Shown here one piece after another: positions 1 to 13,000 of a DNA stretch of 64,000 nucleotides (positions are counted from its first letter, which is position 1; every line of letters starts with the position of its first letter). The notes beneath the pieces were generated by a model, which saw only the letters and a program-made list of their open reading frames with translations, searched no databases and was not told where the DNA came from. Source of the stretch: Tribonema minus. Its lineage: Eukaryota; Sar; Xanthophyceae; Tribonematales; Tribonemataceae. The position numbers and the translations under genes were made by a program. The stretch spans positions 124,001-188,000 of the forward strand of contig JAFCMP010000550.1 in the NCBI GenBank assembly GCA_017506865.1, read 5' to 3'.

Positions 1-676
1 CGTCAGCACCGATTAAGCGGTCCAGTTGCACATGCCAGAGCTGCACGCACCAGCTCTCTGCTGTGAGGTTTCATGTCGGGAGTGGGTATTTTGATACTGC
101 AGCAGGGCTCAGTGATAGTGCGCACCAGTCGCACAGCGAGGCTAGCGCCACGCGCTGGAGGTTTGAACTGGCTGGTCCCTAGGGGCTGTTGAAACTCCAA
201 ATGGGGGACAGCTGTCGTCTGCCGCGGTGGATTCATGGAGCAGGTTGGGCAATGCCAAGCACGCGCCCATCACCGAGTGTAGTTAGTGTGTGCTCAAGTC
301 AGATCGCGAGTAAGCGTGGTCAGTCACATGGAGCCTTGAATTGCATATTACTGCAGCACCTAACCCTATGTAATCCTGAAGCTACACAGTATTTATAACG
401 CCTTGTGCGGTGAAGGCCAACAGGTACCAGCTCGCCCAGTGTCAAACGAAAGCCTACATAGACAGCTGTTCACCGGCTTTCGAAGCTTCGACACACCGCG
501 CGGTAGCTGGTGTGCACTTGAAGTACATACTAGTATTCAACCATGCAGCAATGCACTTCCGCATGATGCGCAAGAGCTCTTGCGCGCTCTTAGGGTTGGG
601 GTTAGTCGTCTAATCAGCTGCATACGCCTCACCTGACGCCCCCGCCCACCGCCCTGTCTATCCCCTGTGGCGGCAG
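1..676. other. Left-edge non-coding stretch, probably desaturase intron
   Basis: No exon is recognised here. The stretch ends in a plausible acceptor (ggcag at 672-676) that joins the first visible desaturase exon. Upstream desaturase exons with the first two His boxes are not visible, so this is most likely intron of that gene. A short telomere-like stretch (tagggttggggttag) lies near 590-605. Confidence 0.4.
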
Positions 677-1461
677 GTCACGACGACGCGCAACGTGTCG
701 CCAAACCTCTTTGTCGACTGGTTCTGCGGAGGGCTGCAGTACCAGGTGGACCACCACCTGTTCCCATCCATCCCGCGCCACAACTTGCCAAAGGTGGGTG
801 TGAAGTCAGACTTCCTGCATTTCCGCCCCGTAATGGTTGTTTTCTTGGAGGGGGCGTGCTGCAGGTCGTCAGCCATGTACTTCTCAAGGGGACAGACAAG
901 GGGCGTTTCTCAGCAAATGGGTGGGGCCCTCAGCTGCACGGGGGTCACACTGTGGTGCTGGCATCTTTCGTGCCTCTTTTCAACATAGTCTAGGCTTGCG
1001 TGACGGATTCAGATCAGTTGCACTGCTCAGACGCTCGGAGACGCGTGCCCAACGCTGACATTTTCTGGCCGCACGCTGCCACTTCAATGAATCAGCCCCG
1101 TGCATCTCATCATTAGACCATGCCGAACTGACCTTGGTGCTGTAGCCAACCCTGAAAGGGCTCACTTGCCATCTTGCCACACTTGAACTTCAACTTTCTG
1201 TCACCCAACCAGCCAAAGTCGCTTCTTCTGCTGCAGTTCACCCTTGAAGTTCCACGACCCCGAGACTGCGTGCAACACATACTGACGCTTCCAACTCTTC
1301 TTGCGCGCCACAACGCTCAGGTGCACGCGGCGGTGGCGGCGTTCTGCAAGGAGAACGGCGTTGAGTACCACGAAGCAAGCATGCTGGCGGGCACGGTGGA
1401 GGTGCTGTCGCACCTCAAGGGCGTCTCAACGCAGTTCATCGGCGAGTTCCCGGCCATGTAG
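677..1461 (+). CDS. Front-end fatty acid desaturase, C-terminal part (5' end outside window)
   Basis: Two exons: 677-793 and 1321-1461 (stop TAG 1459-1461), joined in phase 0 across a 527-bp GT-AG intron. The first carries the third histidine box in its front-end form, QVDHHLFP, with Gln instead of the first His. This is the hallmark of membrane delta-5/6/8 (cytochrome b5-fusion) desaturases, which insert double bonds into acyl chains in the ER or plastid envelope using a di-iron centre. The second exon gives the usual C-terminal tail (VHAAVAAFCKENGVEYHEA...). The N-terminal cytochrome b5 domain and His boxes 1 and 2 would lie left of the window, so regiospecificity cannot be assigned. The gene converges on the DGDG synthase gene; both act in membrane lipid synthesis, but the adjacency may be chance. 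Family assignment is firm, substrate unknown. Confidence 0.88.
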
Positions 1462-2065
1462 GCGGCCAGTACCTTTGCGCACGGGGTCAGCTAGCCCCAG
1501 CCCTAGGTCTGGTGCGCCAGCCCTAGTGCCAGGTCCAGCGCGCCGCAGGGCGTGCGCGTGCGCTGGCGTGTGCGCGAATGCACAAGCACGGCAAAACTGG
1601 GGGTTTTGGGGGGTTTTGGCATGCGGCGTACGCCTCAGTGAAGGGCCAAATGTGTTGCGGGTGTTGGCGTTAGGGTTAGAGGCTGCTTAACCCTAGCTGG
1701 GGTCGTTGGCTTCATTTTGGTGCGTCAGCCGGTGGGCTGATTTGCGACGGGGAAGGGGAACATGGGGGGTTCCCATTTCCCCCAGCTGCGCAGCCTGTGC
1801 TTCAACTTCTGCTGTGAGTTAGCGGCCTGGTTCACCTCATATATTCCTTCTGTACAGCACCGCTCAGCAATTTCGATGCTGGAGCAGTGCTCAGGCGATG
1901 CAGTACCAAACCGTCGACAAGTCATTAACGCTGGGCGCACTGGCGTGCTTCCGAAGTATGTGTGCCACTTTTTGTGACCCCGAGATCTGTGTCGAGCACA
2001 TAAGTACCACTTCAACTTTGAAGTGCTTTCCTGAAGGAACGGCGGGTGCCCTGCAAGCGGCGCGG

Positions 2066-3079
2066 CCTAACCCCAAACCCTAACCCTAAGCTGCGCGGCC
2101 TTCCGCCGTTGATGTCGTCCCCAGGCTTTCTCACTGTGATTACCAGGCAAATACAACACTTTTATGTACATGCGTAATGCATGTGCTCATGTTGCAAGTG
2201 TGCTGCTGATGTTGCTCATATGTTGCTGATGGTGCGCGCCCTCAAGTCTGAGTCAGTTCGAGTCTGATTTTTGACTAGTAGCTTCTGTGTTGTCTGTGTT
2301 TGGCTACTGATGATGCTTGCGCTGGGAAGAGATGAATGCTTGTGCATACTGCATTCTGGCGGGTTGCCAGTAGCCTTGAATACTTCCGACAGTTCTTCTG
2401 TCCTGACATGTGTGTACTTTTCATTTTTAAATTGTTGCTCAGGGGGCGAAAAAGCCCAGATGGTGGATGTCCAGTTTGCTACCAGCGTTTGTGTACAGCC
2501 GGCAGCACGTGCCTCGTGTTGATTGTTGCTGTGGGTGCGACAACAGCCCTATTACCTCGTTTGAAGCACTGCTTCAAGTTCACCATTTATTTAAAGTACC
2601 ACTTCAAGACCCGGTGGTCTCAGACATGAGCAGTACTCGACGTCGCCGAGTGAGTCATCCCCCCTTCCGAAAGGCTTTTCCACAGCTTCACACAAAGTCT
2701 TTTCCACCATTGCCCTCAGTGGGCACCTCTTTGTTCTTTTAAAAAAGATAGCTACTACTGGTGCAGCGATGCATATGCTGAGTGGTCCCTGTTGCATACG
2801 AATGCCATCAAGATTGACATGCAGTAGGGGGTTCTGGGCTGTGTGGCGGTACTGGGTGGTGCCACAGTTGAACTCCAGTACGCTGCAAAGGCTTGAAGTT
2901 GATGGTGGGCATGTCTCAGTCAGACACTCGTGATGCTTTTTTTGCCGTTGCATGCCTGAGGTTAGCACTTAGGGTTAGGGTTATGTCGACACCGCAAAGT
3001 GAAGCGGGATGCAGTTTACCCACCCTGCTCTCTCTGCCCGAATCCATTTTAGGGTCAGGGATAGGGTTAGGGTTAGGGT
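2066..3079. repeat. Interstitial telomere-like TTAGGG/CCCTAA tracts
   Basis: Short runs of CCCTAA or TTAGGG occur at 2066-2089, 2969-2983 and 3055-3079, two to four units each. The same unit recurs at 18625-18642, 26738-26750, 31544-31566 and, in degenerate form, 55740-55782. The six-base TTAGGG form differs from the seven-base plant/green-algal TTTAGGG form. Confidence 0.7.
2413..2465 (+). mobile_element. Solo copy of dispersed transposon terminus motif
   Basis: The segment reads tgtacttttca, a spacer, then ctcagggggcgaaaaagccc. It matches the termini at about 7690-7728 (inverted), 40284-40330 (inverted), 49785-49832 and 49981-50025. It is probably a decayed remnant of the same element family. 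Nothing else of the element is recognised around it. Confidence 0.4.
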
Positions 3080-3940
3080 CCACCCTACCCTGCTCACTCT
3101 GCCCAAATACTTCTCTCTGCCCATGCCTGGCGGTCGCGCGCCTCGTGCGCGCGTGCGAGATGCCGCTTTCACCTCTACCATTGCGTCAACATGTCAAAAG
3201 CAAAGACCACGCTCTTCCAACGCATCACAACAGCGGCACACGCGCAGGCGTCACGGCCGTATTGCTATGCTGAAACCTGGTGTGCATTACGGCGGCATCA
3301 AATGTGCTGCGCAGCCTCCCTCATGTCTATGTGCTGCCTATGGAGGCTATGGGGGGGCCCCGGGCCCCCCGCATCATATGTGGAATGGGACTACTCTCTA
3401 TCGTAAGTCGGTTTCTTTTAAGGGGCAGACTCGTCGCCGCCGCCGCCGCCGCGCTGTTGTGACACGCTAAATAACGAGAATGCGCCCCACCGCCTTGCGC
3501 GTGAGGGCCATGGTTCTGTACACGTCACGGCACCGGTCACTGCATGTGGTCGCTGCCAGTAAGCAGCACTTCCGCACCGCGCGCACGCTCGGCGCCCGTC
3601 AAACTGCCGCACGCGGTGCGCCTGCAGTGGCTAGGCCCGCTCGCCGCCGCTGCGATTGTTGACAGGCAACAGCAGCAGCAGCACTAGCAGCAGCACTGCT
3701 CGCGGCACCATACTGCGTAGCCGCTGCTGCTGCCGGCATCGCCGCTGGCGCCAACCCACATACCACATGATCAAGCTCCGCTGCTGCCGCTGCTGCTGCT
3801 GCCGCCGCGCACCGCTGCAGCTGCTGCCGCCGCGCACCGCTGCAGCCGCTGCTGCTGAACACAGCTGCCTCAGCAGCACTCATCGCAACACCCTCTGCGC
3901 CCTGCCGCCCCCCTCCCCGCCCCGCTACTCACAGCAGCCG

Positions 3941-3966
3941 TCATTGCCGCCGCTCTGTCTCCCCCA

Positions 3967-4001
<35 letters not shown>

Positions 4002-7000
4002 CCCGCCGCCTCCGCATCGTCGCTCGCAGCATCCGCGCCGCCGCCGCCGCCGCCGCTGCCGCCGCTCGGCAGCGCCTTGGTGTCCATGTCACCGAACGCG
4101 GCTGCCGTGTACGCGTTCTGCTCCGACACGACGCCCGCCTGCAGGATCTTGCGCACCGTGTCGCCGCGGCGCCCCTCGCCCAGGTTCTGGTGGAAGACCC
4201 ACGCGACCTCGTCCAGCTCGCGCCGCCGCGCCTTGCTCTCGCCGACGGTCACCTGAAGGGGGGGTGGGGGGGGGGGGAGGGAGGGGCACGGGGGGGGGGG
4301 GGGGGGGGGGGGAGATCAATGGGAGGGGGGGCGGTGGGATCAGTGGGGGGGTAGGGGGATGGGGGGGGGGGGGGGGATGAGTGGGGGCTGTCGCAGGCCG
4401 CAGGTGAGAATGAGGGTTCCAAAACTTGTGACAGACGCGCAGTTGCACACTCCACGCGCAAGTATGCTGGCAATGTATGCAGGTCGTAACTTCAACAGTG
4501 CGCCGCGCCACTTGCTGGGCATCGCTGCACTCCCCTCCAGTCCATCGCTAGCGGGGTCGCGTTCGGCGGCATGCATGTGTGTGCACACACTCGTGCTGCT
4601 GCGCAGCGAGGCCGCCAGAACATCAGGCCATCTGGGCAGATACCGGCTGCGATTCATCGGATTCTGTACACTTGTACATGTGCCTTGGCGGCGTCCATGA
4701 CCCTCTCTGTTGCCAGAACATGAGAGACCACCCGAGGGCGCCATTCATCTTACGCTGGTGCCGTACATCTTTACACTATACAGACATGCCTCAGCAGCGT
4801 CTCTCCGTCGCCGGAAGATCAGAGCACTAGAGGGCGCACTGCATCTAACCCTCTGCCTTACATGTATGATACATGCATACAAGTGTTTCTGTCCCCCAAA
4901 CATGAACACCTACATACATGGGTATGTACTTTTATTAATTTCGCTTCGCAAGGGGCGCGAAAAGCCCTCTCTCTGGATGTGCACTCAATGCAACATTCCT
5001 TCTGGGTATGTACCACACACACACATGTGCATACATGTACACACATCTTGTCAGGCTTGCAGCCTGCGGTGAGCCGTGACCTCGCTCATCAAGGAGGCGA
5101 TGCTTTACTTAGTTATATAGCCTTTCTCTCTAGCGTCAGCGCCTGGCGCCCAGTGACTCCCTCTGCTTATCTCTATGATATCGGGGTTCACGTAGATAGC
5201 CACAATCTCCAGTTCAGGGCCCATCATGGTGACCTTGGCCTGCATGAAAACTTTGAGATGGAGTCTGCGTGGAGCTGGGTGGCCCTTAGAAGGGTCTGTC
5301 TGTGGGGGGAGAGTCTTGCAGCTTTGTTTGGTATCCCTGCTAGTGTGTGGGGGACAGTCGCTTGCGGATGCTTTGTTGGGGGTGATATGGGAGGCCCGGT
5401 GAACCACTGTCCCGCTCATCAAGGAGGCGATGCTTTGCTTAGTTATATAGCCTTTCTTTCTAGCGTCAGCGCCTGGCGCCCAGTGACTCCCTCTGCTTAT
5501 CTTTATGATATCAGGGTTCACGTAGATAGCCACAATCTCCAGCTCAGGGCCCATTATGGTGACCTTGGCCTGCATGAAAACTTTGAGATGGAGTCTGCGT
5601 GGAGCTGGGTGGCCCTAAGACGGGTCTGTCTGTGGGGGGAGAGTCTTGTAGCTTTGTTTGGTATCCCTGCTAGTATGTGGGGGACAGTCGCTTGCGGGTG
5701 CTTTGTTGGGGGTGATGTGTGGGGGGGGGTGTGGCGTGCAAGCTTTGCATGCTACATCCAAGAGTGAGAACAAGGCGACACACCTACAACATGGCATTTC
5801 CACAGCCACAACTGGAACATAATAAAAGTACACCCACGGTTTTTTTTTGCCCCCCCCGGGCCAGCTCGCCAACATCGAAAGGTGTGGCAGCGCCATGAAG
5901 TGGAGGGTGGGGGCTGCTTGTCTGGCGCGCCTAGCATGTTTCACCAGCCATGGTGCATCTGGCGCGCCGCAGCAGCACCTGCCACATTTCAGCCGCGCAT
6001 TTGGAGCCCCTTATCACACAGCACCAGCAGGCCAGAGGAGCATTACGTTCGAGCTCGCGGCATCGGCAAGGACATGGAAAGCTTTGCAGTTCGCCTCTCA
6101 AGCAGCACGAGCAGCTACTTCCCTCCCCTCACGCCACCCAAGGATACTATCTTCGGGCCTTTTGGCACCGTTGATTGTCATACCAATTACTCTTCGAGCT
6201 GATCCGTGGCTGAAGCAGAAGGAGTGGGGCTCATGCAGCTGTGCGCAGCTGCTGCAGACTACGCCTGCTCGGCCGTCGCCAGGGCTCGTGCCTTTTCCGC
6301 CATGTGCCGACCAACCTGCGCTTGAAGTTCGCCACCAAGGACACTATCCCGGGGCTTCACGGCACCCTGGATTGTTGACCCTACTCCTATGGAGTGTTGT
6401 TCGTGTGGCGGCAAACCGCAGCATCTGCTGGCACCTCTGGCCCCGACTGCTGCATCGGCGACTGTGGACATCGGACCTGCGCTGCCTCCACCAGCACTTG
6501 CCGCCGTACACCGCATTTGCTGCCCCAGCACCTCACATCTGGACACTATCTTGGGACCTAGCGGTACCCTTGATTGTTGTTACACACACTCTTTCAGAGT
6601 CTTGTCCGTGGGGAGGGTCAGCGATGCGGCGACGGCGCAGGCAGGTGGCGGCTTCGCCTGCTTGGTGGCCTACGCCGACGCAGCGACCGAGTGTCAAGCC
6701 TGCTGCCTGCTGCGCCAAGATCATCAACGCGAACACCAACACCTGCAACCACACCGTCGAAGACCGGAGCCTATCCGCCGCCGTCCCTGCCGCCGGCGAT
6801 GGCGCACGCCTTCAACCCACAACCGACACAAAGACACTATCTTGGGGCCTCGCGGCACCCTTGATTGTTAGTCATACAACTCTGCGGAGTGTTGTCCAAG
6901 GCATGTGGTTAGAGAGCGGCGCCTGTGCGCGGCGACGGGGCAGGCGGCGGCAGCTGCTTGGCGGGAGCGGCGCGGAGGAGCAGGAGCAGGAGCAGCAGGA

Positions 7001-10000
7001 GGAAGGAGTTCGCAGCAGGGGTTCCAGTGTGCGGCCGGGGACACCGGGGGGGGTAACACTAGCAAATAGAAGGGCGGGTTTTAGTAGATATGCTTGCTGG
7101 AGTGACAGCATCAGCCTTTGCAGCACCAGTGCCTGGCACTTAGTGATCCATGACCATTGTCCTCAGTTCTGGGCGCTGCTACCAGTAGCCCAGGCCTGCA
7201 CAAAGCTGTTCACGGTTAGGACCATTTTGGCAGAGACACGGGAGGCCTCAAAGTGAGTCTGGTCGTGTAGAGGCAGTAGCTTAGGCACTTTGGTGCAGCA
7301 TGATAGTGGGGACCGATCGGGGTTTGGGTGGGGTTTGTTGGGGTTGGGTTGGACTCTTCGTAGCAACAGCATTGATACCCTTAGCACCAGTGCCTGGTGC
7401 CCAGTGATCATTTTGCCTAGAGGCGTGATTCAGACGTGTCAGCATGGTCCTCAGTTCTGGGCGCTGTCAAAGGCGACCCAGGCCTGCATAAATCTTTTTC
7501 AAGACGGGACAAGTGTGCCTCACGGCTGGGCAACCCTAAGTAGGGTTTGGTTGTGGGGTGTTGGTGGTAGTGTGAAGAGGGGGAAGCCTGTTTGCGGTTG
7601 AGTCTCTCTTCGGAGAAGGAATGTTGCATTGAGTGCACATCCAAAGAGAGGGCTTTTCGCGCCCCTTGCGAAGCGAAATTAATAAAAGTTTCGCGCCCTG
7701 AGCGAGAATTAATAAAAAGTACACCCACATACTTCTACTTTGAAGTACATGGGTATGTACCATACACACACGTGTATACATACCTTGGCAGCGTCAATCA
7801 GCCTCTCCGTTGCGGCCGTCCAGCTGAGCGTCCGCCTTTGCTCGGGAGTCAGGGGGGCGGGGTCCTTGGTGAGGGCCCGGTACACGTTCGCTGAGAACTC
7901 CTTCTCGCCGTCGAACGGCAGACAGTTGGGGAACTGCGCAGACGGGACGTGCACAGAGAGATGAGAGTTTGTGAGGGCCGTGTAATGTGTTGGATGTACC
8001 TGTTGGAGAAGCGAATGCCTGTTGCATGTTCCTTTCAAAAAAACTGCGCGTCTGGCACGCGGTCAGCAGGCACTGGCATTCTGGGACAGGCGACCTGCGT
8101 TGCTGAGCACTGCTAAGCATGCGCGTGTACTGATACCGACCGATGGCATTCATGAGATACTCACGGGTCCCATCATGCCCCCCCTGAGTCACTCATGAGT
8201 CCGAACATGGATCCCCTTGCGTTGCGTGGCAGAAGGCTGGCATGAATCGCATATGACGCCTCTGGCGCTGCAGCAAATAGCGTTCCCCAGGAAATCAAAA
8301 CGGAGACCCTCCCCCCCCCTTTCCACTGTCCCCTGTACCACTAGGGCGCGCAGCAACAACGGGGGGGGGCACGCATGGCGGCGGCGCTCACCTGGTAGAA
8401 GAACTCGTTCGAGGAGTGGCGCGCGCACACGACCCACTTGCCCATGGCCAGCGCCTCTGCGATGGTCGTGCACAGAACCTCGCTGACGCTTGGGTTGACA
8501 AAGAGGCGGTACTGCGAGAGCGTCGCGTGGTCCGTGGCGGGGTGGAACGTCACTTGAAGTTTCAGCGCCTCGGCGCGCTCGCGGATCTGGTCCAGCTCCG
8601 GCCCGGTGCCGTAGACATCCACGGGGAAGCACGAGCCTTGCATTGCACGCGCGCGAGGGGGGTGGGGGGGGGGGGTCAGGAAGAGGAAAGGTTGGGAAGG
8701 GGGGGGGGGGGGGGGGGGCGACGCGGGCTTCATAGGCTCGCCGTCGCCACAGCGCACAGTCAACAGCACGAATGCTGCGTCGACGAGGCGGAATCTACCA
8801 CAAGTGAATGGCACGTTACCTGCAGACAGTGCATTAGGTGCGGGCATAGTGAGGGCCCTACGTCAGTGCCCACCGCGCCAATCATGACGTCCGGGTGACC
8901 ATTTGCAAGCGGCGGCGGCCGGCGCCTTTCTAACCATGCTCAGATGCTACAGCCGTGAAAACAATGGGGAAACACAATGGCCACAAATGCCACTAATGAG
9001 AGGTGATCGCTGGCTGCCTGTCAGCCCTGTCTGCTGGCTGGCACGTGCGGCAGTGACCGGCCAGTTGCTAATCCGCTTTGCATCACATTTTTGCCGCAAG
9101 TCAGATCATCCCCTGCAGAGCCGCCTGCTCTGCTAGGCGATATGCTTGCTGTGATGTAGTCGTGATAGGGTATGTTGGATGTACCTGAAAACAGAATGCT
9201 TCAAAGGAAGTGCACTCAACGCGAACCACCCTGAACATCATGTCAACGGCTGATCCTGGCATGTGCCCGCTCGAGGGGTGTACACGAATACCGACAAGAG
9301 TCACTAGCTGACTCCATTGCGCGTCCTCCAAGCTCTCCTGCCACAGCAATGTCCTTGGAGTGTGAGTCAGTGCTAGTAAACCTCTCTTACGGACTCCGTC
9401 ACCGCAAATTCCTCCTAGCCACAGCAAATTCACGGCGTGCACCCCTTTCTGCCAAAGTTTCTGGACATTGTAGGGTCCAGCACTCACTTACTGAGGGCTT
9501 GAGGACTCATTGAAAGCCCAGCACTGAGTTATTCTGAGCTGGCATGCACGAGCTCCCACAGCCTACCATGGCCCTTCTCTCACAAGGTACAAAAATTCAA
9601 TCACTGAGGACATGAGGATTCGTAACACTCATTCACTGAGTCATTCTGAATTGGCATGCATGAGCTGCTACAGCCTGTTGTATAGCCCGTTTCCCTTGAT
9701 GTTTAAGACTTGCTAATTGAGGACTTGAGGACTCTTTATACCCACTCACCGAGTCGCTCTGAGCTGGCATGCATCAGCTCCCACAGCCTGTCGTAGCCCT
9801 TCTCCCACAGCATCTTTCCCAGCATGTAGCCGCCAGCCTCAAAGCCCTTCCCTGATTTGATATCATCGGCCGCCGCATCGCCCACCTTTGCATGCAGCGC
9901 GAGAATAGACGCGCAGAGGTGCATGAGTACATGGGTGAACTGTGCACTGTCATCATTGTACTATGCAACATGGTCGCCGTCATTGCGTGTTTCAATGTCC

Positions 10001-13000
10001 TCTGCCTGCATCTCCTGACCTTCGCACAGCGCGCAGAAAAGAATGCAAGTACATGTGTGTACTGTGATTGTACAGTGATTGGACTTCGAGCGTTGGCGGC
10101 GTGTAATGTGTCCATCGCGCTATGAGGCAAGCTTCATCGTCCATGTCAGCGACAAATAAGGCAGAGCTCATGTTCATGAATGAACGCATAGGTATATCGG
10201 GACACTGCACGTCCAACCTGCTTTAACATTTACATCAAGGATGGAAAGGCTGACTGTTGAAGTGAGCGCTATTTTGGTGGAACTTGAAGTTGTGCACTTA
10301 ACGTTGCGGTTTGTTCGAAATCTGTACGAGAGTAGTTGGAATTCTTTTGCATGACTGACTCATTAATCCTGAGCTGGAATGGCCAGGCTTGCTTTGCTGT
10401 GCTTTTGTGATGTCACTTCCAGTCCTACACACAAGCACGTGTGCCACTTTGGTTGACTTCTTTTTGTCATGTCACAAGCTCAGTATCCTCTGCACGGTGA
10501 TCTTCGTGATGTTAACATTGCAACTGACAGCGCGACTGAAGTCTCATCACCACTGTGTCTTCTTCGAGAGCGTGTCTGATGCTCTGCACGACAGCGAGCA
10601 CAGACAGCCACAATGAAGTCCTGAGCGCTGCCCCCCCTCCCCCCCCCCTTCTCCTTGCGCCCCACAAACTCACAGTCACACAGGCGCTTTTTTGCCTGAC
10701 AGCTGAGCATCACCAGGTGACTGCAAATCAGTCAGGGGGTATGTACGTATGGATCACCTGCAGGAAGCGCTCCCGCACGCCGTGCACGTTGCACACCGTC
10801 TCCTTGTCCTCGGCAAACTTCTGGAGCGTCGCCGAGAGCTTGATGATCTTGTCGCAGTACGCGCGCGCCATGAGCTTGTTGAACCCGCGCACCCACGGGC
10901 CCTTGATGTTGGCGCCTGCGCGCGCGCATGCGCACGCGTGCGGGTGGAGTGCTCATGAGACGTATCACGGATGCACATGAGGCACATCAGGAATTCATGC
11001 TTCTCGGGTGTTTTTCTGTGCGTCTCAAGGTACACTGCGGTATAGTGTACTGTACGTCTCAAGTTCTGTGGTACAGAGCACTCCAGAAGCATGTGCGTCA
11101 AGTATACATATCGCGTGGTCAAGCACAGCGGCATGCAAGAAGCATGCGCGCAGCTGTGGCACGACCCTGCGCAGCGAAGATACTTGGAAGTTGAAGTTGG
11201 TTGAGCTCATGCGGTCCTCCTACGCCGCGCAGGGCACACTCATGGCGACTTCACTGTCCGGCGCGTCACTCACCATAAAACTACACATCGATGCACTTCA
11301 ACAGCAGCGCTCACCCCAGTTCACGTGGTCCTGCGCGGCATTGTAGCGCACTCATGGCAACTTCACTTTCCGGCGTGTCATCTCTTTTGCCGAAAACTAC
11401 ACGGAACAATGCAAAAGATTGTAGAGCTGCCTACATACTCTCACACACATCAACGCCAGCGCTCACCCCAGTTCACGCGGTCCTGCGCGGCGTAGTACAA
11501 GTAGTTCGTGTGTATCGCGCCGATGACGTGCTTGAACTTCTTGGACCGCGCAGCGTACAGTCATCGCAACTTCACTTTCCGGCGCGTCGCCCATTCGAAT
11601 AACTATCCATACACATCATCAGCACCAGCGCTCACCCCAGTTCACGCCATCCTGCGCGGCGTAGAAGCGCACTTATGGCAACTTCACTTGCCGGCGTGTC
11701 ATCCCTGTTGCCGAAAACTACACGGAAACGATTCAAAAGATCATAGAGCTACACACTCCCACACACATCAACGCCAGCAGCGCTCACCCCAGTTCACACG
11801 GTCTTCGCGGCGTATTACACATAGTCACGTAGTACATGTAGTTCGTGTGAATTACGCCGACGACGTGCTTGAACTTCTTGAACTGCGCAGCGCACAGTCT
11901 TCGCAACTTCACTTTCCGGCACGTCACCCCCTTGAAGAACTACACACTCATCAACAGCAGCGCTCACCCCAGTTCACGCGGTCCTGCGCGGCGTAGTACA
12001 CGTAGTTGGTGTGAATCACGCCGATGACGTGCTTGAACTTCTGGGGACCGCGCAGCGCACAGACATGGCAACTTCACTTTCCGGCACGTCACCCCCGTGA
12101 AGAACTACACGCTCATCAACAGCAGCGCTCACCCCAGTTCACGCGGTCCTGCGCGGCGTAGTACACGTAGTTCGTGTGTATCACGCCGACAACGTGCTTG
12201 AACTTCTTGGACCGCGCAGCGTACAGTCATGGCAACTTCACTTTCCGGCACGCCACCCCCTTGAACAACTACACACTCATCAACAGCAGCGCTCACCCCA
12301 GTTCACGCGGTCCTGCGCGGCGTAGTACACGTAGTTGGTGTGAATTACGCCGACGACATGCTTGAACTTCTTGGACCAGTTCGTGCCCGTCGCGCGGTAC
12401 CAGTTGATGTGCTCCGGCTCCTCCATGATGCACACGTCCGCCTCCTCGTCGGGTATGAGACGCGTGATGTCGCCCATGGGGAAGATGCACCCCATCTTCT
12501 CCAGGTAGCGCCCCTCGTACCACACGATGTGCAGCGCGTCCGCCTCCGCCGCCATGTTGGCGTCGCGCAGCCAGCTGCGGGAGGGGCGGGGGGGCGGGAA
12601 GGGGAGGGGGGGCGGGGGAGAAGGGGGAAGGGGGAATGCTCTGCGTGAGGCACTGCATCCGGAAACAGGTGGAGTTCTGATGCAGCCGCACCGCAGCGCG
12701 CTCGACACTCTATGGCATCGTTCATCATAAGTGCGCCGAGTGCGGTGAATGTCCGGAGACCCCTCAGCGCTGCTGTAGATGTGCACCTCACCGCCAGCGA
12801 CGCACAGCAGTCACTTGCGACGGAGGTACGCAGTCCCTGGCACGTAGCTCGTAGCCCCCAGCAGACGATGAGCGCGACGCGCTTGCGCCGCTGCTCCCCC
12901 CTCTTGCGCTACAAGGTGCACCTCAGCGCTCAGCAGCATTCCTTTATTATCGGTCCGATGCAAGCTACGGCATGGCCGCTCCCCTGAACACCTGCACAAT

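Larger units (their letters stand above)
1462..3940. other. Intergenic region between convergent desaturase and DGDG synthase genes
   Basis: No gene recognised. It holds telomere-like tracts (about 2066-2089, 2969-2983, 3055-3079), one copy of a transposon-terminus motif (about 2413-2465) and, from about 3660, CAG/CTG- and CCG-rich low-complexity DNA leading into the 3' end of the DGDG synthase. Open frames here are short or built from triplet repeats. Confidence 0.5.
4915..7770. mobile_element. 2.9-kb inverted-repeat element inside the last DGDG synthase intron
   Basis: A 75-bp arm at 4929-5003 is the reverse complement of 7614-7688 with one visible mismatch; its core is cgcttcgcaaggggcgcg. 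Outside both arms lies tacatgggtatgtac (about 4915 and 7748). The right side also carries a second terminus subtype (gcgccctgagcgagaattaa). The interior holds a 330-bp tandem repeat (5083-5742), a four-copy repeat (6141-6880) and two more diverged relatives of the 330-bp unit (about 7100-7300 and 7370-7570). No transposase is recognised: the 469-residue frame 5847-7256 reads through repeats and resembles no known family. A non-autonomous DNA transposon or a nested insertion would fit. Confidence 0.6.

Noticed and set aside
5847-7256. 469-residue plus-strand frame
   Set aside because: It reads through four repeat copies inside an inverted-repeat element; no domain or transposase motif is visible.
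11309-12300. CRISPR-like regular repeats
   Set aside because: The units are 150-180 bp, contain exon sequence and splice donors, and lie in a eukaryotic intron; no short direct repeats with unique spacers.
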